A stretch of 64,000 bases of DNA from contig NZ_HE578923.1 in assembly GCF_000313565.1 (NCBI RefSeq), positions 433,445 through 497,444 of the forward strand. Direction: 5' to 3'. The notes under the pieces are model-generated. The model saw only the letters and a program-made list of their open reading frames with translations. It ran no database searches and was not told where the DNA came from. Each line of letters starts with the position of its first letter. The first letter of the stretch is position 1. Positions 1-7,953 of this stretch are shown here, piece by piece. Source of the stretch: Dielma fastidiosa (GTDB lineage Bacteria; Bacillota_I; Bacilli_A; Erysipelotrichales; Erysipelotrichaceae). The position numbers and the translations under genes are program-made.

Positions 1-1
1 G

Positions 2-157
2 CCTGGTATGTATAAGAAAATGCTTGCTTATGCCAAACAAAATAAGCTGACGCTTACAGGTTATGCTTATGAGATCGGCTTGAATGAGTTTGCCATCTCT
101 GATCCGATGGAATATGTTACAAAGATCATGATTATGATTGAAGATACTATTTATTGA
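2..157 (+). CDS. C-terminal end of a GyrI-like effector-binding protein (partial)
   Basis: This is an open frame from the left edge to a TGA stop; its start lies outside the window. The visible 51 residues end in a pattern (GYAYEIGLNEFAI, then DPMEYVTKIMI) that resembles the last strand-helix-strand of GyrI-like effector-binding domains. Those domains are found at the C terminus of MerR or AraC multidrug-responsive regulators, or as stand-alone proteins. The family call is an inference from this short tail. A hairpin about 30 bases downstream fits the end of the transcript. Confidence 0.5.
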   Translation, partial: PGMYKKMLAYAKQNKLTLTGYAYEIGLNEFAISDPMEYVTKIMIMIEDTIY

Positions 158-188
158 CTGCAGATATTAAAGCAACTAATTATAAAAA

Positions 189-216
189 GGACGCTGGTTA
201 GGCGTCCGTAAGTTTT
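189..216 (+). terminator. Probable intrinsic terminator
   Basis: GGACGC (189-194) pairs with GCGTCC (202-207) around a 7-base loop, followed after GTAAG by a short T run. It lies downstream of the partial gene at the left edge and just past the end of the convergent deaminase gene. Confidence 0.6.
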
Positions 217-234
217 TATATCTGTCTTAATAGC

Positions 235-1167
235 TTATTTGATGAAGGAAGCGCGGTAAGCTGTTTCATTCATCTGTTTGATTTCCTCATCGGTGAAATG
301 ATAATGCTTTTTGATAAATTCGTATTCCTTTTTCAGATTTGTGTTTGACATTGTCATGTTGTCAGTGTTGATTGTAACGAGGATGCCATAATCAAATAAT
401 TTTCTTAATGGATAGTCCTTCATGTCATCCACCACTTTTGTATGCAGATTGCTGATTGGGCATACTTCAAGGACGATTTTCTCATCGCGAACCCGTTTCA
501 TTAATTCAGGATCTTCATATACACGGATACCATGACCCAATCGTTTGGCACCGAAATCCAAAGCAGCTTTAATGCTTTCAGGGCCGTCGCCTTCACCGGC
601 ATGAATTGTATATGGAACACCTAAAGCACGTGCTTTGGCAAATAAATCAGCATATAGATGTGTTTTAAACACAATTTCAGCACCGGCAATATCAAAGGCA
701 ATTACACCTTTGCCAAGATATTCCTTCACTAGCAGCAGGGTTTCCATATTGTCTTCAAATGAATTGCCGCGCATCGCACAAAGAATCAAGCCTGCCTTCA
801 TACCAGTTTCCTGAATACCGCGGTTTAAACCACGGATCGCGGCTTCCACAATTTCCTTTTGATCGGCAGTTCCGGCACATGATTTAGGGGCGAAACGCAA
901 TTCAGCCTGATCCAATCCCTGGGCTGCCAGATCAATCAATAATTCATAAGTAACCCGTTCAACAGCGGCCGGTGTGCGGATTACCTGCAGCGGCAGTGTG
1001 AAGCGTTCAAGATATTCTTCCAGACTGCGGCAGTCTTCAGGAACTTGAATAAAAGGCAGCAGCCCTTCTACACTATCAGCCGGCAGCGAAATATTCATTT
1101 CTTTAGCTAATTCATAAATAGTCTGCGGTCTAAATGACCCATCGATATGTAAGTGTAAATCTATCAT
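235..1167 (-). CDS. add: Adenosine deaminase
   Basis: Deaminates adenosine or deoxyadenosine to inosine or deoxyinosine in cytosolic purine salvage. The 310-residue protein begins MIDLHLHIDGS, with the metal-binding HxH pair at residues 5 and 7. It has HAGE near residue 189, GHGI near 212 and NTDN near 269, the metal-ligand and catalytic positions of the adenosine/AMP deaminase family. The frame could extend five codons upstream to a TTG, but the ribosome site AAGGAG overlaps that stretch and is spaced correctly for the ATG at 1167. A -10 hexamer TATAAT lies on the minus strand at 1212-1217. The gene stands alone, convergent with the partial gene at the left edge. Confidence 0.9.
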   Translation of the reverse strand: MIDLHLHIDGSFRPQTIYELAKEMNISLPADSVEGLLPFIQVPEDCRSLEEYLERFTLPLQVIRTPAAVERVTYELLIDLAAQGLDQAELRFAPKSCAGTADQKEIVEAAIRGLNRGIQETGMKAGLILCAMRGNSFEDNMETLLLVKEYLGKGVIAFDIAGAEIVFKTHLYADLFAKARALGVPYTIHAGEGDGPESIKAALDFGAKRLGHGIRVYEDPELMKRVRDEKIVLEVCPISNLHTKVVDDMKDYPLRKLFDYGILVTINTDNMTMSNTNLKKEYEFIKKHYHFTDEEIKQMNETAYRASFIK

Positions 1168-1533
1168 AGTATCTCCTTGCAATTGACAGTTTTCGTCAGT
1201 GATTTAATTCATTATACATGAAAACAATTAAAATAGGTAGTCATTCATCAAATTAATTAAACGGAATAAGCCCTTCAATAAAAAGCTTACAAAATAGACT
1301 CTTTGCGGTTATATTTGAGAGTGGGAAAGGCATGGATTTAAATTTTAAAAAAACCAGTTTCTTTGACTGGTTCAGCTTATTGATGATGGCTTCAATTGCC
1401 TTTATTTGGTAATCGGGAAACAGTGGTTTTTCCCCTTACGCTTCCATTATACACGATTTGAAAATAAAAGAACAGACTGTTAGTTAGAAAAAGATAACGT
1501 ATAATATTAAGTATAGATAAGGAGGGATTTTAG
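1168..1533. other. Intergenic region between add and hpf
   Basis: No protein gene is supported here. The stretch holds the minus-strand -10 of add (about 1212-1217), the probable small RNA described separately with its own promoter and terminator, and the plus-strand -10 hexamer TATAAT of hpf at 1500-1505. The two promoters near 1450-1505 are divergent. Confidence 0.6.
1346..1439 (-). ncRNA. Candidate small RNA, about 94 nt, upstream of add
   Basis: On the minus strand a -10 hexamer TATAAT (complement of 1446-1451) is followed by a sequence with no usable reading frame. It contains a hairpin (TTTCCC 1429-1434 with GGGAAA 1415-1420, reading on the plus strand), a small GGC/GCC stem (1388-1400), and a terminator hairpin (AACCAGT 1352-1358 with ACTGGTT 1366-1372) followed by a T run. 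Promoter, structured body and intrinsic terminator together suggest a discrete transcript. It could instead be a leader or attenuator of add, whose start codon is about 180 bases further on. I do not recognise it as a known RNA family. Confidence 0.45.
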
Positions 1534-2058
1534 ATGAAAGTCCAAATCTACGGTAAGAATGTTACAATTACTCCTGGTATGCAGGAAAAGGTTGAGACAA
1601 AGCTGAAATTCTTAGAGAAATATTTTATTATTGATGATAGTGTCACAGCTAATGTGTTGGTGAAAATCCACAAAAAGGATATTAAAATTGAAATTACAAT
1701 CCCAACAAAGATGGCTGTTTTAAGAGCTGAGGTCGCCCACCCTGATTATTATGCGGCGGTGGATCTGGCAATAGATAAATTAGAGGATCAGATCAGAAGA
1801 CAAAAGACACGCCTTGAAAGAAAGCATAAGGATAAATTAGCGATGGCCTTTATCGGTGAAGCATTAGAAGATGAAGAAGAGGATGTATTAGTTAAGACGA
1901 AGACGATTGCTCCTTCTGTAATGGATCTTGAAGAAGCTATCATGCGTATGGAAATGCTGGGTCATTCATTCTTTATTTATCGTGATGAAGAAAGTGAAAC
2001 CGTATCCGTAGTTTATAAACGCAATGACGGCGGTTATGGCTTAATTGAAACTGAATAA
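1534..2058 (+). CDS. hpf: Ribosome hibernation promoting factor, long form
   Basis: Long-type HPF binds the 30S decoding centre and dimerises ribosomes into inactive 100S particles in stationary phase or stress. The N-terminal 100 residues (MKVQIYGKNVTITPGMQ onward, with the basic stretch RRQKTRLERKHK) form the S30AE ribosome-binding domain. A charged linker leads to the C-terminal dimerisation domain (EAIMRMEMLGHSFFIYRDEE, then VVYKRNDGGYGLIE). The length of 174 residues fits the long form. A strong ribosome site (AAGGAGG) precedes the ATG and a -10 TATAAT lies at 1500-1505. The gene is monocistronic, ending in a terminator. Confidence 0.95.
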   Translation: MKVQIYGKNVTITPGMQEKVETKLKFLEKYFIIDDSVTANVLVKIHKKDIKIEITIPTKMAVLRAEVAHPDYYAAVDLAIDKLEDQIRRQKTRLERKHKDKLAMAFIGEALEDEEEDVLVKTKTIAPSVMDLEEAIMRMEMLGHSFFIYRDEESETVSVVYKRNDGGYGLIETE

Positions 2059-2068
2059 ACTAATAGTG

Positions 2069-2094
2069 GGAACAGAGTGATCTGTTCCTTTTAT
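2069..2094 (+). terminator. Terminator of hpf
   Basis: GGAACAG (2069-2075) pairs perfectly with CTGTTCC (2082-2088), followed by TTTTA. Confidence 0.8.
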
Positions 2095-2334
2095 TTTGGG
2101 CATCTGAAGGTTGCATTTAATGTAGGAATTGAGCGGGATCAAAGCGATAGGAATGATGATTGAATAGGCAGGCTCATACGCTTCCTATTATCATTTACTA
2201 TGTGGTTGTAACCCTTGATAAATGCTGACTGCTAAACATATCAATGAATCACTTATCTAAAATGTGGGCAAATAAATGATTGCTTCAAAATTCATATGAT
2301 ATGATAAGAATAAAGTTAGATAGAGGTGAAGCTG

Positions 2335-3027
2335 ATGTGTGAAAATAAGTGGGAAGCATTAAAGCAAAAGGCTGCTCAGCAAGGCTGTATGTATATTCAT
2401 GATGGTATGAAGGTTGGGTTAGGCAGCGGTTCAACCATGGTTTATGCGTTAAAATATTTGGGTGAGCTGGTCAAAGCAGGATTGCGGATACAAGCCGTTT
2501 GTTCATCTGATAAAACAGAAGCGCTGGCCCGTGAATTGAAGCTGCCGATGATTGAAGATCCATCTAAGATTTCCCTTGATATTAATCTTGATGGTGTGGA
2601 TCAAATCGATCCTCATGGTAATGTTATCAAGGGCGGCGGGGCAGCGTTAACCAGAGAAAAAATGCTTGCCCAATGGGCAGCAAAAACAATCTGGATCATG
2701 GATGAGCGGAAAATAGTTGACAAGCTTGATCAATATCTGCTGCCGGTGGAGGTTCTGCCGTTTAATCATGAGCATATGCGCACCGTTTTGATTACGATGG
2801 GTTATCAGGTGACGCTAAGAAAGCATCAAGGTCAGCCGCTGATTACGGATAACGGCGGTTTAATTTTTGATGTTCGCATACCGATCGGTAAAACAATGAG
2901 TCAAGCTCATCAGGAGCTGATTCAGCTGGCAGGCGTCGTTGAAACCGGTTATTTTGAAAAACGGCTGTCAACAGCTGTCATTGCCGGCAGCGAGGGTATC
3001 AAAATCATTGATTTTAAGGATCAATGA
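2335..3027 (+). CDS. rpiA: Ribose-5-phosphate isomerase A
   Basis: Interconverts ribose 5-phosphate and ribulose 5-phosphate in the non-oxidative pentose phosphate pathway. The 230-residue protein has the family motifs VGLGSGST near residue 27, DGVDQID near 86 and KGGGAALTREK near 98, the last carrying catalytic and phosphate-binding residues. An in-frame GTG at 2326 is possible, but GAGGTGA at 2324-2329 is better placed as the ribosome site of the ATG at 2335. The partner pentose-phosphate enzyme rpe lies at 31.6 kb and is not co-transcribed. Confidence 0.93.
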   Translation: MCENKWEALKQKAAQQGCMYIHDGMKVGLGSGSTMVYALKYLGELVKAGLRIQAVCSSDKTEALARELKLPMIEDPSKISLDINLDGVDQIDPHGNVIKGGGAALTREKMLAQWAAKTIWIMDERKIVDKLDQYLLPVEVLPFNHEHMRTVLITMGYQVTLRKHQGQPLITDNGGLIFDVRIPIGKTMSQAHQELIQLAGVVETGYFEKRLSTAVIAGSEGIKIIDFKDQ

Positions 3028-3076
3028 ACCTTTTAATTATGATGATGAATGTCAGAAGCGGCAGTGAATCTTAGTC

Positions 3077-3106
3077 TTGCATTTATTGGTCGCTTCTAGC
3101 TATAAT
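3077..3106 (+). promoter_or_regulatory. SigA-type promoter of the response-regulator gene
   Basis: TTGCAT (3077-3082), an 18-base spacer and TATAAT (3101-3106), 25 bases before the start codon at 3132. Confidence 0.6.
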
Positions 3107-3131
3107 AAGTAAACAAAGACCGGGTGAGAGT

Positions 3132-3791
3132 ATGAAGATTTTGATCGTAGAAGATGATGCGGCAATTAATCAAATGATTTGTGATTATTTAAGGAAGCGT
3201 TCCTACCTTTGTAAATCTGCCTATTCAGGCAGTGAGGCTGAACTGATTCTTAATAATGAAAGCTTTTCTTGTATCATTCTGGATTTAATGCTGCCTGGCA
3301 TCAGCGGTGAAGAATTGATGCGGAAGATTCAGGATAAAAAGATCCCAACAATTGTTTTATCAGCCAAGGATTCTGTGGAAAGTAAAGTTAACTTACTTCA
3401 AAACGGTGCAGACGATTATATGTGCAAACCCTTCGATTTACAAGAATTAGAGGTGCGAATTCAGGTTCAGATCAGAAAGCATATAAATACTGGTATGGAT
3501 AAGTGTATGGGCAGTCTTGTGTTAAAACCGGATTATCGCAGTGTACAAGTTGAAGGGCATACCCAAACACTGACTAAGCATGAATATAAAATATTAGATT
3601 TGCTGGTCAGCAATCCACAGCGTGCGTTTACTAAAAAAGAAATTTATGAATATGCATGGGAAGATGATTATTATGGTGATGATAAAACAATTAATGTACA
3701 TATCAGTAATTTGCGCAGCAAGCTGTCAAAATTCAGTAAGCATGAATATATTCAAACTATTTGGGGAATCGGATTCAAATTAAAAATCTGA
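3132..3791 (+). CDS. OmpR/PhoB-family response regulator
   Basis: A 219-residue DNA-binding response regulator. The receiver domain (1-115) shows the acidic pair in ILIVEDD, the phospho-acceptor Asp in IILDLMLPG near residue 52, and the conserved Lys in CKPFD near 101. The winged-helix effector domain (125-219) has KHEYKILDLL and NVHISNLRSKL. The first gene of a module that continues with an ABC ATPase, a permease, a histidine kinase and a papain-like hydrolase, so the cognate kinase is probably the one at 5508-6410. The target is likely the ABC genes, by analogy with peptide-antibiotic detoxification modules; that is inference. Confidence 0.9.
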   Translation: MKILIVEDDAAINQMICDYLRKRSYLCKSAYSGSEAELILNNESFSCIILDLMLPGISGEELMRKIQDKKIPTIVLSAKDSVESKVNLLQNGADDYMCKPFDLQELEVRIQVQIRKHINTGMDKCMGSLVLKPDYRSVQVEGHTQTLTKHEYKILDLLVSNPQRAFTKKEIYEYAWEDDYYGDDKTINVHISNLRSKLSKFSKHEYIQTIWGIGFKLKI

Positions 3792-3875
3792 TTCTTTTTC
3801 TTTATACTTTCTTAACCTTTGCTTAGCTTTTATTAAATATTTGAATGATAAACTATTCATATAAAGGAGATGAAC

Positions 3876-4799
3876 ATGATGGCTGAGAATATTCTTGAGG
3901 TGTATGAGCTTACCAAAATGTACAATCATTTTACGGCTTTGGATCATATAAGCATAACCATTGAAAAGGGTGCAGTTTATGGCTTAATTGGGCAGAATGG
4001 CGCCGGTAAATCAACGTTGATGAAGTTAATCAGTGATTTGGCGCATCCAAGCAGCGGCAGTTTTAAGCTTTTTGGACATGCTCCTAATGATGATCCGTAT
4101 GTCTATCGAAGAGTGGGAGTTTTAATTGAGAATTCAGGTCTTTATCCTTCATTAAATGCATTTGATAATATGAAAATGAAAAGCTTGGCTATGGGCTGTT
4201 TTAATCGAGCTAAAATTCTGAATCTATTAGCTTTATGCGGTTTGAAGGATTGTGGTTCAAAACTGACTAAAAATTTCTCTATGGGCATGAAGCAGCGATT
4301 GGGAATAGCCATGGCGCTGCTGAATGATCCGGAGTTTCTGATTCTTGATGAGCCGACCAATGGTCTTGATCCGCAGGGAATTCTGGAAATAAGAAATTTA
4401 TTAATTAAATTAAACCGTGAACAGGGGTTAACGCTTTTAATAAGCTCTCATATTTTGGAAGAGTTGAGTAAAATTGCGACGCATTATGCGATTATCAAAA
4501 ATGGCAGACTGGTAGAATGCTTAACCAGTGATGAACTTTTTGAAAAATGCAAGGATTGCTTGGAAATACATGTCGATGATTCATCAAAAGCGGTTTTATG
4601 CTTGGAGCAGCAATGTGGTGTGATCAATTATAATGTCTTGGCAAAGAATGTAATTCATATCTATGATCATTATGATAAGCCGGAAATTATTGTGAAGGAA
4701 TTGGTAATGCGGGATGTGCTTGTTTACAATATAACAATGAATAAATTAAGTCTTGAAGATTATTATTTAAAGAAATGTGGTGATGAAGATGTTGATTAA
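3876..4799 (+). CDS. ABC transporter ATP-binding protein (ABC-2 export type)
   Basis: The cytosolic ATPase of an ABC-2-type exporter. It shows Walker A (GQNGAGKST near residue 43), a signature loop reading FSMGMKQRLG in place of LSGGQ, Walker B with LILDEPTNGLDP near 155, and the H-loop in SSHILEEL. The C-terminal 80 residues are a variable tail. An ATG at 3870 overlaps the ribosome site AAGGAG, so the ATG at 3876 (or 3879) is preferred. An extended -10 (TGATAAACT, 3846-3854) sits just upstream, so the gene may also have its own promoter. The stop overlaps the permease start, showing tight coupling. This type often serves lantibiotic or bacitracin immunity; substrate unknown. Confidence 0.88.
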   Translation: MMAENILEVYELTKMYNHFTALDHISITIEKGAVYGLIGQNGAGKSTLMKLISDLAHPSSGSFKLFGHAPNDDPYVYRRVGVLIENSGLYPSLNAFDNMKMKSLAMGCFNRAKILNLLALCGLKDCGSKLTKNFSMGMKQRLGIAMALLNDPEFLILDEPTNGLDPQGILEIRNLLIKLNREQGLTLLISSHILEELSKIATHYAIIKNGRLVECLTSDELFEKCKDCLEIHVDDSSKAVLCLEQQCGVINYNVLAKNVIHIYDHYDKPEIIVKELVMRDVLVYNITMNKLSLEDYYLKKCGDEDVD

Positions 4800-5487
4800 T
4801 TATTTAAAAATGGATATGTATCGGATGGTTCGGCAGAAATCGTTTTATGTATGTACAGCTATGTTGCTGATTTTATTTAATACATCAAATCATGCCATGA
4901 ATAATTTCCTGTATTATTTCCCTAAGGCACTGCTGCTTCCATTTTCTGTCTTGTTATTCATGGCTTTATTTATTAATGAAGAAATTACCAGCGGTTTTAT
5001 TAAACATATCTATCCGCTCTATCAAAAAAAATGGCAGATGCTTGCGGAACGTTTCTTATTTACATGTGTTGTATATTTAAGTATGTGGCTGTTTGTTGTT
5101 ATTATAGCTCTGGTTTTAGGAGTGCTGAATATCTTTACAATAAGTGCGTTTTCTGTCTTTGATTATCTTGCTTATATTGTTATGCAAATGTTGGTGATTG
5201 CTTCGGTAAGCAGCTTTGTTACAATGCTGTATATGCTTACGCGAAGCCATGTGATTACTGTGCTTTATGTAATCGGGTATTCATTTTCTATCTTTTATGC
5301 ACTGCATATGTATCTATCTGACGCGTTTATTTCATATTATGAATATACGTTATATCATATAGGGATTACACTGCCGGAGACATTTGATATGCTGACATAT
5401 GGCAAATCATTGTTGATTATTATAACCAGCGCATTCTTATATAACGGTATCACCCTGTTGATTCTTAAAAAACGGGATATAGCTTAA
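4783..5487 (+). CDS. ABC-2-type transporter permease
   Basis: A roughly 234-residue membrane protein with about six hydrophobic segments, including LLLPFSVLLFMALFI, LSMWLFVVIIALVLGV and LLIIITSAFLYNGITLLIL. It starts with an amphipathic MLINYLKMDMYRMVRQKSF, typical of lantibiotic-immunity-like ABC-2 permeases. GTG 4777, ATG 4783 and ATG 4789 are all possible starts; the overlap with the ATPase stop at 4799 means coupled translation. Together with the ATPase it forms one exporter or immunity transporter. The substrate cannot be read from the sequence. Confidence 0.8.
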   Translation: MKMLINYLKMDMYRMVRQKSFYVCTAMLLILFNTSNHAMNNFLYYFPKALLLPFSVLLFMALFINEEITSGFIKHIYPLYQKKWQMLAERFLFTCVVYLSMWLFVVIIALVLGVLNIFTISAFSVFDYLAYIVMQMLVIASVSSFVTMLYMLTRSHVITVLYVIGYSFSIFYALHMYLSDAFISYYEYTLYHIGITLPETFDMLTYGKSLLIIITSAFLYNGITLLILKKRDIA

Positions 5488-5507
5488 AAAGCTTGAGAGG
5501 TAAATAT

Positions 5508-6410
5508 ATGGTCTTAATGCTGGCGGTGAGTTTGCTTATTAATATGGTATTGATATTTCTTTATACTTCATTAAAGCGTGATTTAAAGGAGCTTAGAAGT
5601 CAAATACAATATGCGAATGAAAATAATAGCCGTTTTCCTTTCTTTACCGGCAGTGTGAATCATGATTTGAAAAAGATTATCTGTTTATTGAATATTAAAA
5701 AGGAAGAAAGTATAAAAATAATGAATCAGATATGCCGGATGGATCAAAACTTAAAGGATATGATTGCTGATATCGCGCATGATATTCGCACACCGTTAAC
5801 AAGTGTCTGCGGGTATGTGCAATTGTTAGAAGAATGTGATGATCAAGCAGATAAGGCCCGCTATTTTGAAATCATTAAACAGCGGCTGGCTTATCTTAAA
5901 ACCTTGCTTGAGGAGCTGTTCTTCTATACTAAGCTGGTAAATGGCAGCATAGACTTTACTTTGAGTAAAGTATGTCCGGCCGAGGTGCTGCGTAAGACGC
6001 TGATGCATTTTTATAATCAATTTGAAGCAAAGCAGCTTGCTTTAACCTTAGATATTGAAAATGAAAATTGTATGATTGAAAGTGATGAATTGTATCTGCA
6101 GCGGATTTTAGATAATTTATGCGGCAATGTGTTAATGCATGGTGCTCATTATCTAAAAGTAACTCAGCATGTCTATGATGATTTTATCTGTATTCAATTT
6201 AAAAATGATTATGCAGGGGACGCTTTGCAGGCTGATCAGCTTTTTCAAAGATATTATACGAGTTCTGTTCATCAGCAAGGCAGCGGTCTAGGTTTAGCAA
6301 TCGTGAAGGAGCTCGCTGAGGGATTGGCGGGAAGTGCAGATGCACAGATAGAAGCAGGTGAGCTTTGTATCAGTTTGTACTTTCAAAAACGTTTAACTCA
6401 ATATGAATAA
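5508..6410 (+). CDS. Sensor histidine kinase with a short membrane anchor
   Basis: A 300-residue kinase. One hydrophobic N-terminal segment (about residues 2-20) is followed by a coiled linker and no extracellular domain. The phospho-acceptor His lies in IAHDIRTPLTS (near residue 94), with the N box LDNLCGN near 203 and the G box GSGLGLAIVKEL near 260. GAGAGG precedes the ATG at 5508; an upstream in-frame TTG at 5493 is less likely. Intramembrane-type kinases without a sensor domain commonly take their signal from a partner ABC transporter, and the ABC genes lie directly upstream. The probable partner regulator is at 3132-3791. Confidence 0.88.
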   Translation: MVLMLAVSLLINMVLIFLYTSLKRDLKELRSQIQYANENNSRFPFFTGSVNHDLKKIICLLNIKKEESIKIMNQICRMDQNLKDMIADIAHDIRTPLTSVCGYVQLLEECDDQADKARYFEIIKQRLAYLKTLLEELFFYTKLVNGSIDFTLSKVCPAEVLRKTLMHFYNQFEAKQLALTLDIENENCMIESDELYLQRILDNLCGNVLMHGAHYLKVTQHVYDDFICIQFKNDYAGDALQADQLFQRYYTSSVHQQGSGLGLAIVKELAEGLAGSADAQIEAGELCISLYFQKRLTQYE

Positions 6411-6436
6411 AAACATTGTGTTTTCAGGGAGGTTTT

Positions 6437-6964
6437 ATGATAAAACGTAAGATCTTTATATTATTGCTTCATTTTTCAGATATTGGTTCTTTAGCAATGC
6501 AGTATTGTACTGACTTTTATTATACTCATGCTTCAATTGGACTGGAAGAGGATATGAATACATTTTATAGCTTTGTATATAAGGGTTTTTTAGTAGAAAA
6601 GCTGACATATTATGCGATGAAGGAGGCAAAAAAGGCATGCTTATTATATGAGATTGAGGTTAAGCCTGAAGTTTATCAGCAGGTCAGAGAGCAGCTGCTG
6701 GCATTTAAAAAGCAGGCATCTGTTTTCAGCTATACGCGTATCGGTTTATTGCTTGCCTTGCTGCATCTGCCTTTTAAATGGCCGGGACACTATTTCTGTT
6801 CACAATTTGTTGCAGAGATTTTAAAAAAGAGCGGAGCCGTGCGGTTAAATAAGCGATGCTGTCTCTGCCTGCCTTATGATTTTACTTTATTAGCTGAAGC
6901 GAAATGCTGTTTTGAAGGCAGCATAACCGGTTTACTTCATCGCTTCAATCTGAATTATAGTTAA
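6437..6964 (+). CDS. YiiX/NlpC-P60-like permuted papain-fold hydrolase
   Basis: A 175-residue protein. A His in YTHASIGL (near residue 33) comes before a Cys in HYFCSQFVAEIL (near 122). That is the circularly permuted His-then-Cys order of YiiX/YycO-type papain-like enzymes, which act on amide, ester or peptide bonds of wall peptides or lipids. The N terminus is hydrophobic but is not a clear signal peptide. It starts 26 bases after the kinase stop, with the ribosome site GGGAGG, so it is likely the last gene of the regulator-ABC-kinase module. A wall or lipid-modifying role in envelope stress is inference. Confidence 0.65.
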   Translation: MIKRKIFILLLHFSDIGSLAMQYCTDFYYTHASIGLEEDMNTFYSFVYKGFLVEKLTYYAMKEAKKACLLYEIEVKPEVYQQVREQLLAFKKQASVFSYTRIGLLLALLHLPFKWPGHYFCSQFVAEILKKSGAVRLNKRCCLCLPYDFTLLAEAKCCFEGSITGLLHRFNLNYS

Positions 6965-7050
6965 AAAAGTCTATATAGGACGGTGCCGATCCCCATCATT
7001 AGATTTGGGTCTGACTTTCGGATGTTACCTCTGTTCTATATAGACTTTTT
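6964..7050. terminator. Long structured hairpin between convergent genes
   Basis: A 15-bp perfect inverted repeat (6964-6978 with 7036-7050, core GTCTATATAG / CTATATAGAC) encloses 57 bases. Inside it, CCGA/TCGG, GGT/ACC and GATCCC/GGGTC segments can pair further. The outer arms end in A5 and T5, so both strands would end in a U run. It acts at least as a bidirectional terminator for the hydrolase gene and the small membrane protein at 7123. The elaborate interior is more than a terminator needs. Confidence 0.6.
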
Positions 7051-7122
7051 AGTTTGTTATAAAAAATGTGAATACGCGCGGGATTGTAATACAATCAGGC
7101 TTTCAGTATAATGAAACTGAAT

Positions 7123-7344
7123 TTATTTCTTTTGCTTTTGGTCAGCTGCCTCTGACTGTGCGTTATCCAATTTACGGATTCGGGATTGAAAAACACTGGC
7201 TGCGACAAGAAAAAACACGGTCAGCATGCCAAATAAATAAGTGAAAAAGGCATTGCCTGCCCAGCGGAAATAGATTGTAAGGGCAAAGGTTATGCACCAG
7301 CAGATTAAAGCGGTGCGGCGGTGGGATTGGTTTTCTTTTTTCAT
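7123..7344 (-). CDS. Small two-helix membrane protein, unknown
   Basis: A 73-residue protein with two membrane segments (about residues 11-27 and 31-52) and a charged, Gln-rich tail ending ADQKQKK. It is preceded by the ribosome site AGAGGTGAC at good spacing from the ATG, which supports a real gene. It is convergent with the papain-like hydrolase and divergent from the acetyltransferase at 7420. I do not recognise the family. Confidence 0.65.
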   Translation of the reverse strand: MKKENQSHRRTALICWCITFALTIYFRWAGNAFFTYLFGMLTVFFLVAASVFQSRIRKLDNAQSEAADQKQKK

Positions 7345-7419
7345 AAGTCACCTCTAAACACGGTTAGTATAACATATTTCTTTATCATTGTGCGAATGAA
7401 TCAGGAAAGGATGATTCCT

Positions 7420-7950
7420 ATGGAAACAAAACGATTAATACTGCGTAAATTCGCTCAGCGTGATTTGTTTGATTTTTTTGAGTATGCGAGTCAATCTGAT
7501 GTGGGAATCAATGCGGGTTGGAAACCCCATGTCAAAATCTCTGAAAGCTTTGAAATATTGAAAAATTTTATAGCCTCTGATGAAATTTTAGGCATCGAAG
7601 AAAAAGCAAGTCATAAGCTGATTGGATCAGTGGGGCTGCATCTTGATGAACGTTTTCGTCGCGGGATTGCCAGCCGTGAATTAGGCTATGTTTTAAATCA
7701 TGATTATTGGGGGCATGGCTATATGAGTGAAGCGGTCAGCGCGGTGCTGTATGTTGGGTTTGTTAATATGCATCTGGAAATCATCACTTGCGGACATTAT
7801 CCAAAAAATGATCGAAGCCGCAAAGTCATCGAAAAAAATGGCTTTAAATATGAGGGCCTGATCCGTCATCATTCACGTTTATATACCGGGGAGATCATGG
7901 ATCTCTGTCAATATTCAATCACCCGCGAAGAATACATACAGAAAAAATAA
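7420..7950 (+). CDS. GNAT-family N-acetyltransferase (RimJ/RimL-like)
   Basis: A 176-residue acetyltransferase of the Acetyltransf_3 group, which use acetyl-CoA to acetylate protein N termini or small molecules. It opens with METKRLILRKF, has ELGYVLNHDYWGHGYMSEA near residue 90 (the acetyl-CoA pyrophosphate-binding region), and ends with SRKVIEKNGFKYEG. The frame is open further upstream, but AGGAAAGG at 7403-7410 fits the ATG at 7420. The substrate cannot be predicted. Confidence 0.85.
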   Translation: METKRLILRKFAQRDLFDFFEYASQSDVGINAGWKPHVKISESFEILKNFIASDEILGIEEKASHKLIGSVGLHLDERFRRGIASRELGYVLNHDYWGHGYMSEAVSAVLYVGFVNMHLEIITCGHYPKNDRSRKVIEKNGFKYEGLIRHHSRLYTGEIMDLCQYSITREEYIQKK

Positions 7951-7953
7951 CCA

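Noticed and set aside
3050-3120. AGAAGCG/CGCTTCT inverted repeat after rpiA
   Set aside because: Seven bases with a long loop and no T run; too weak to call a terminator, and it overlaps the next promoter.
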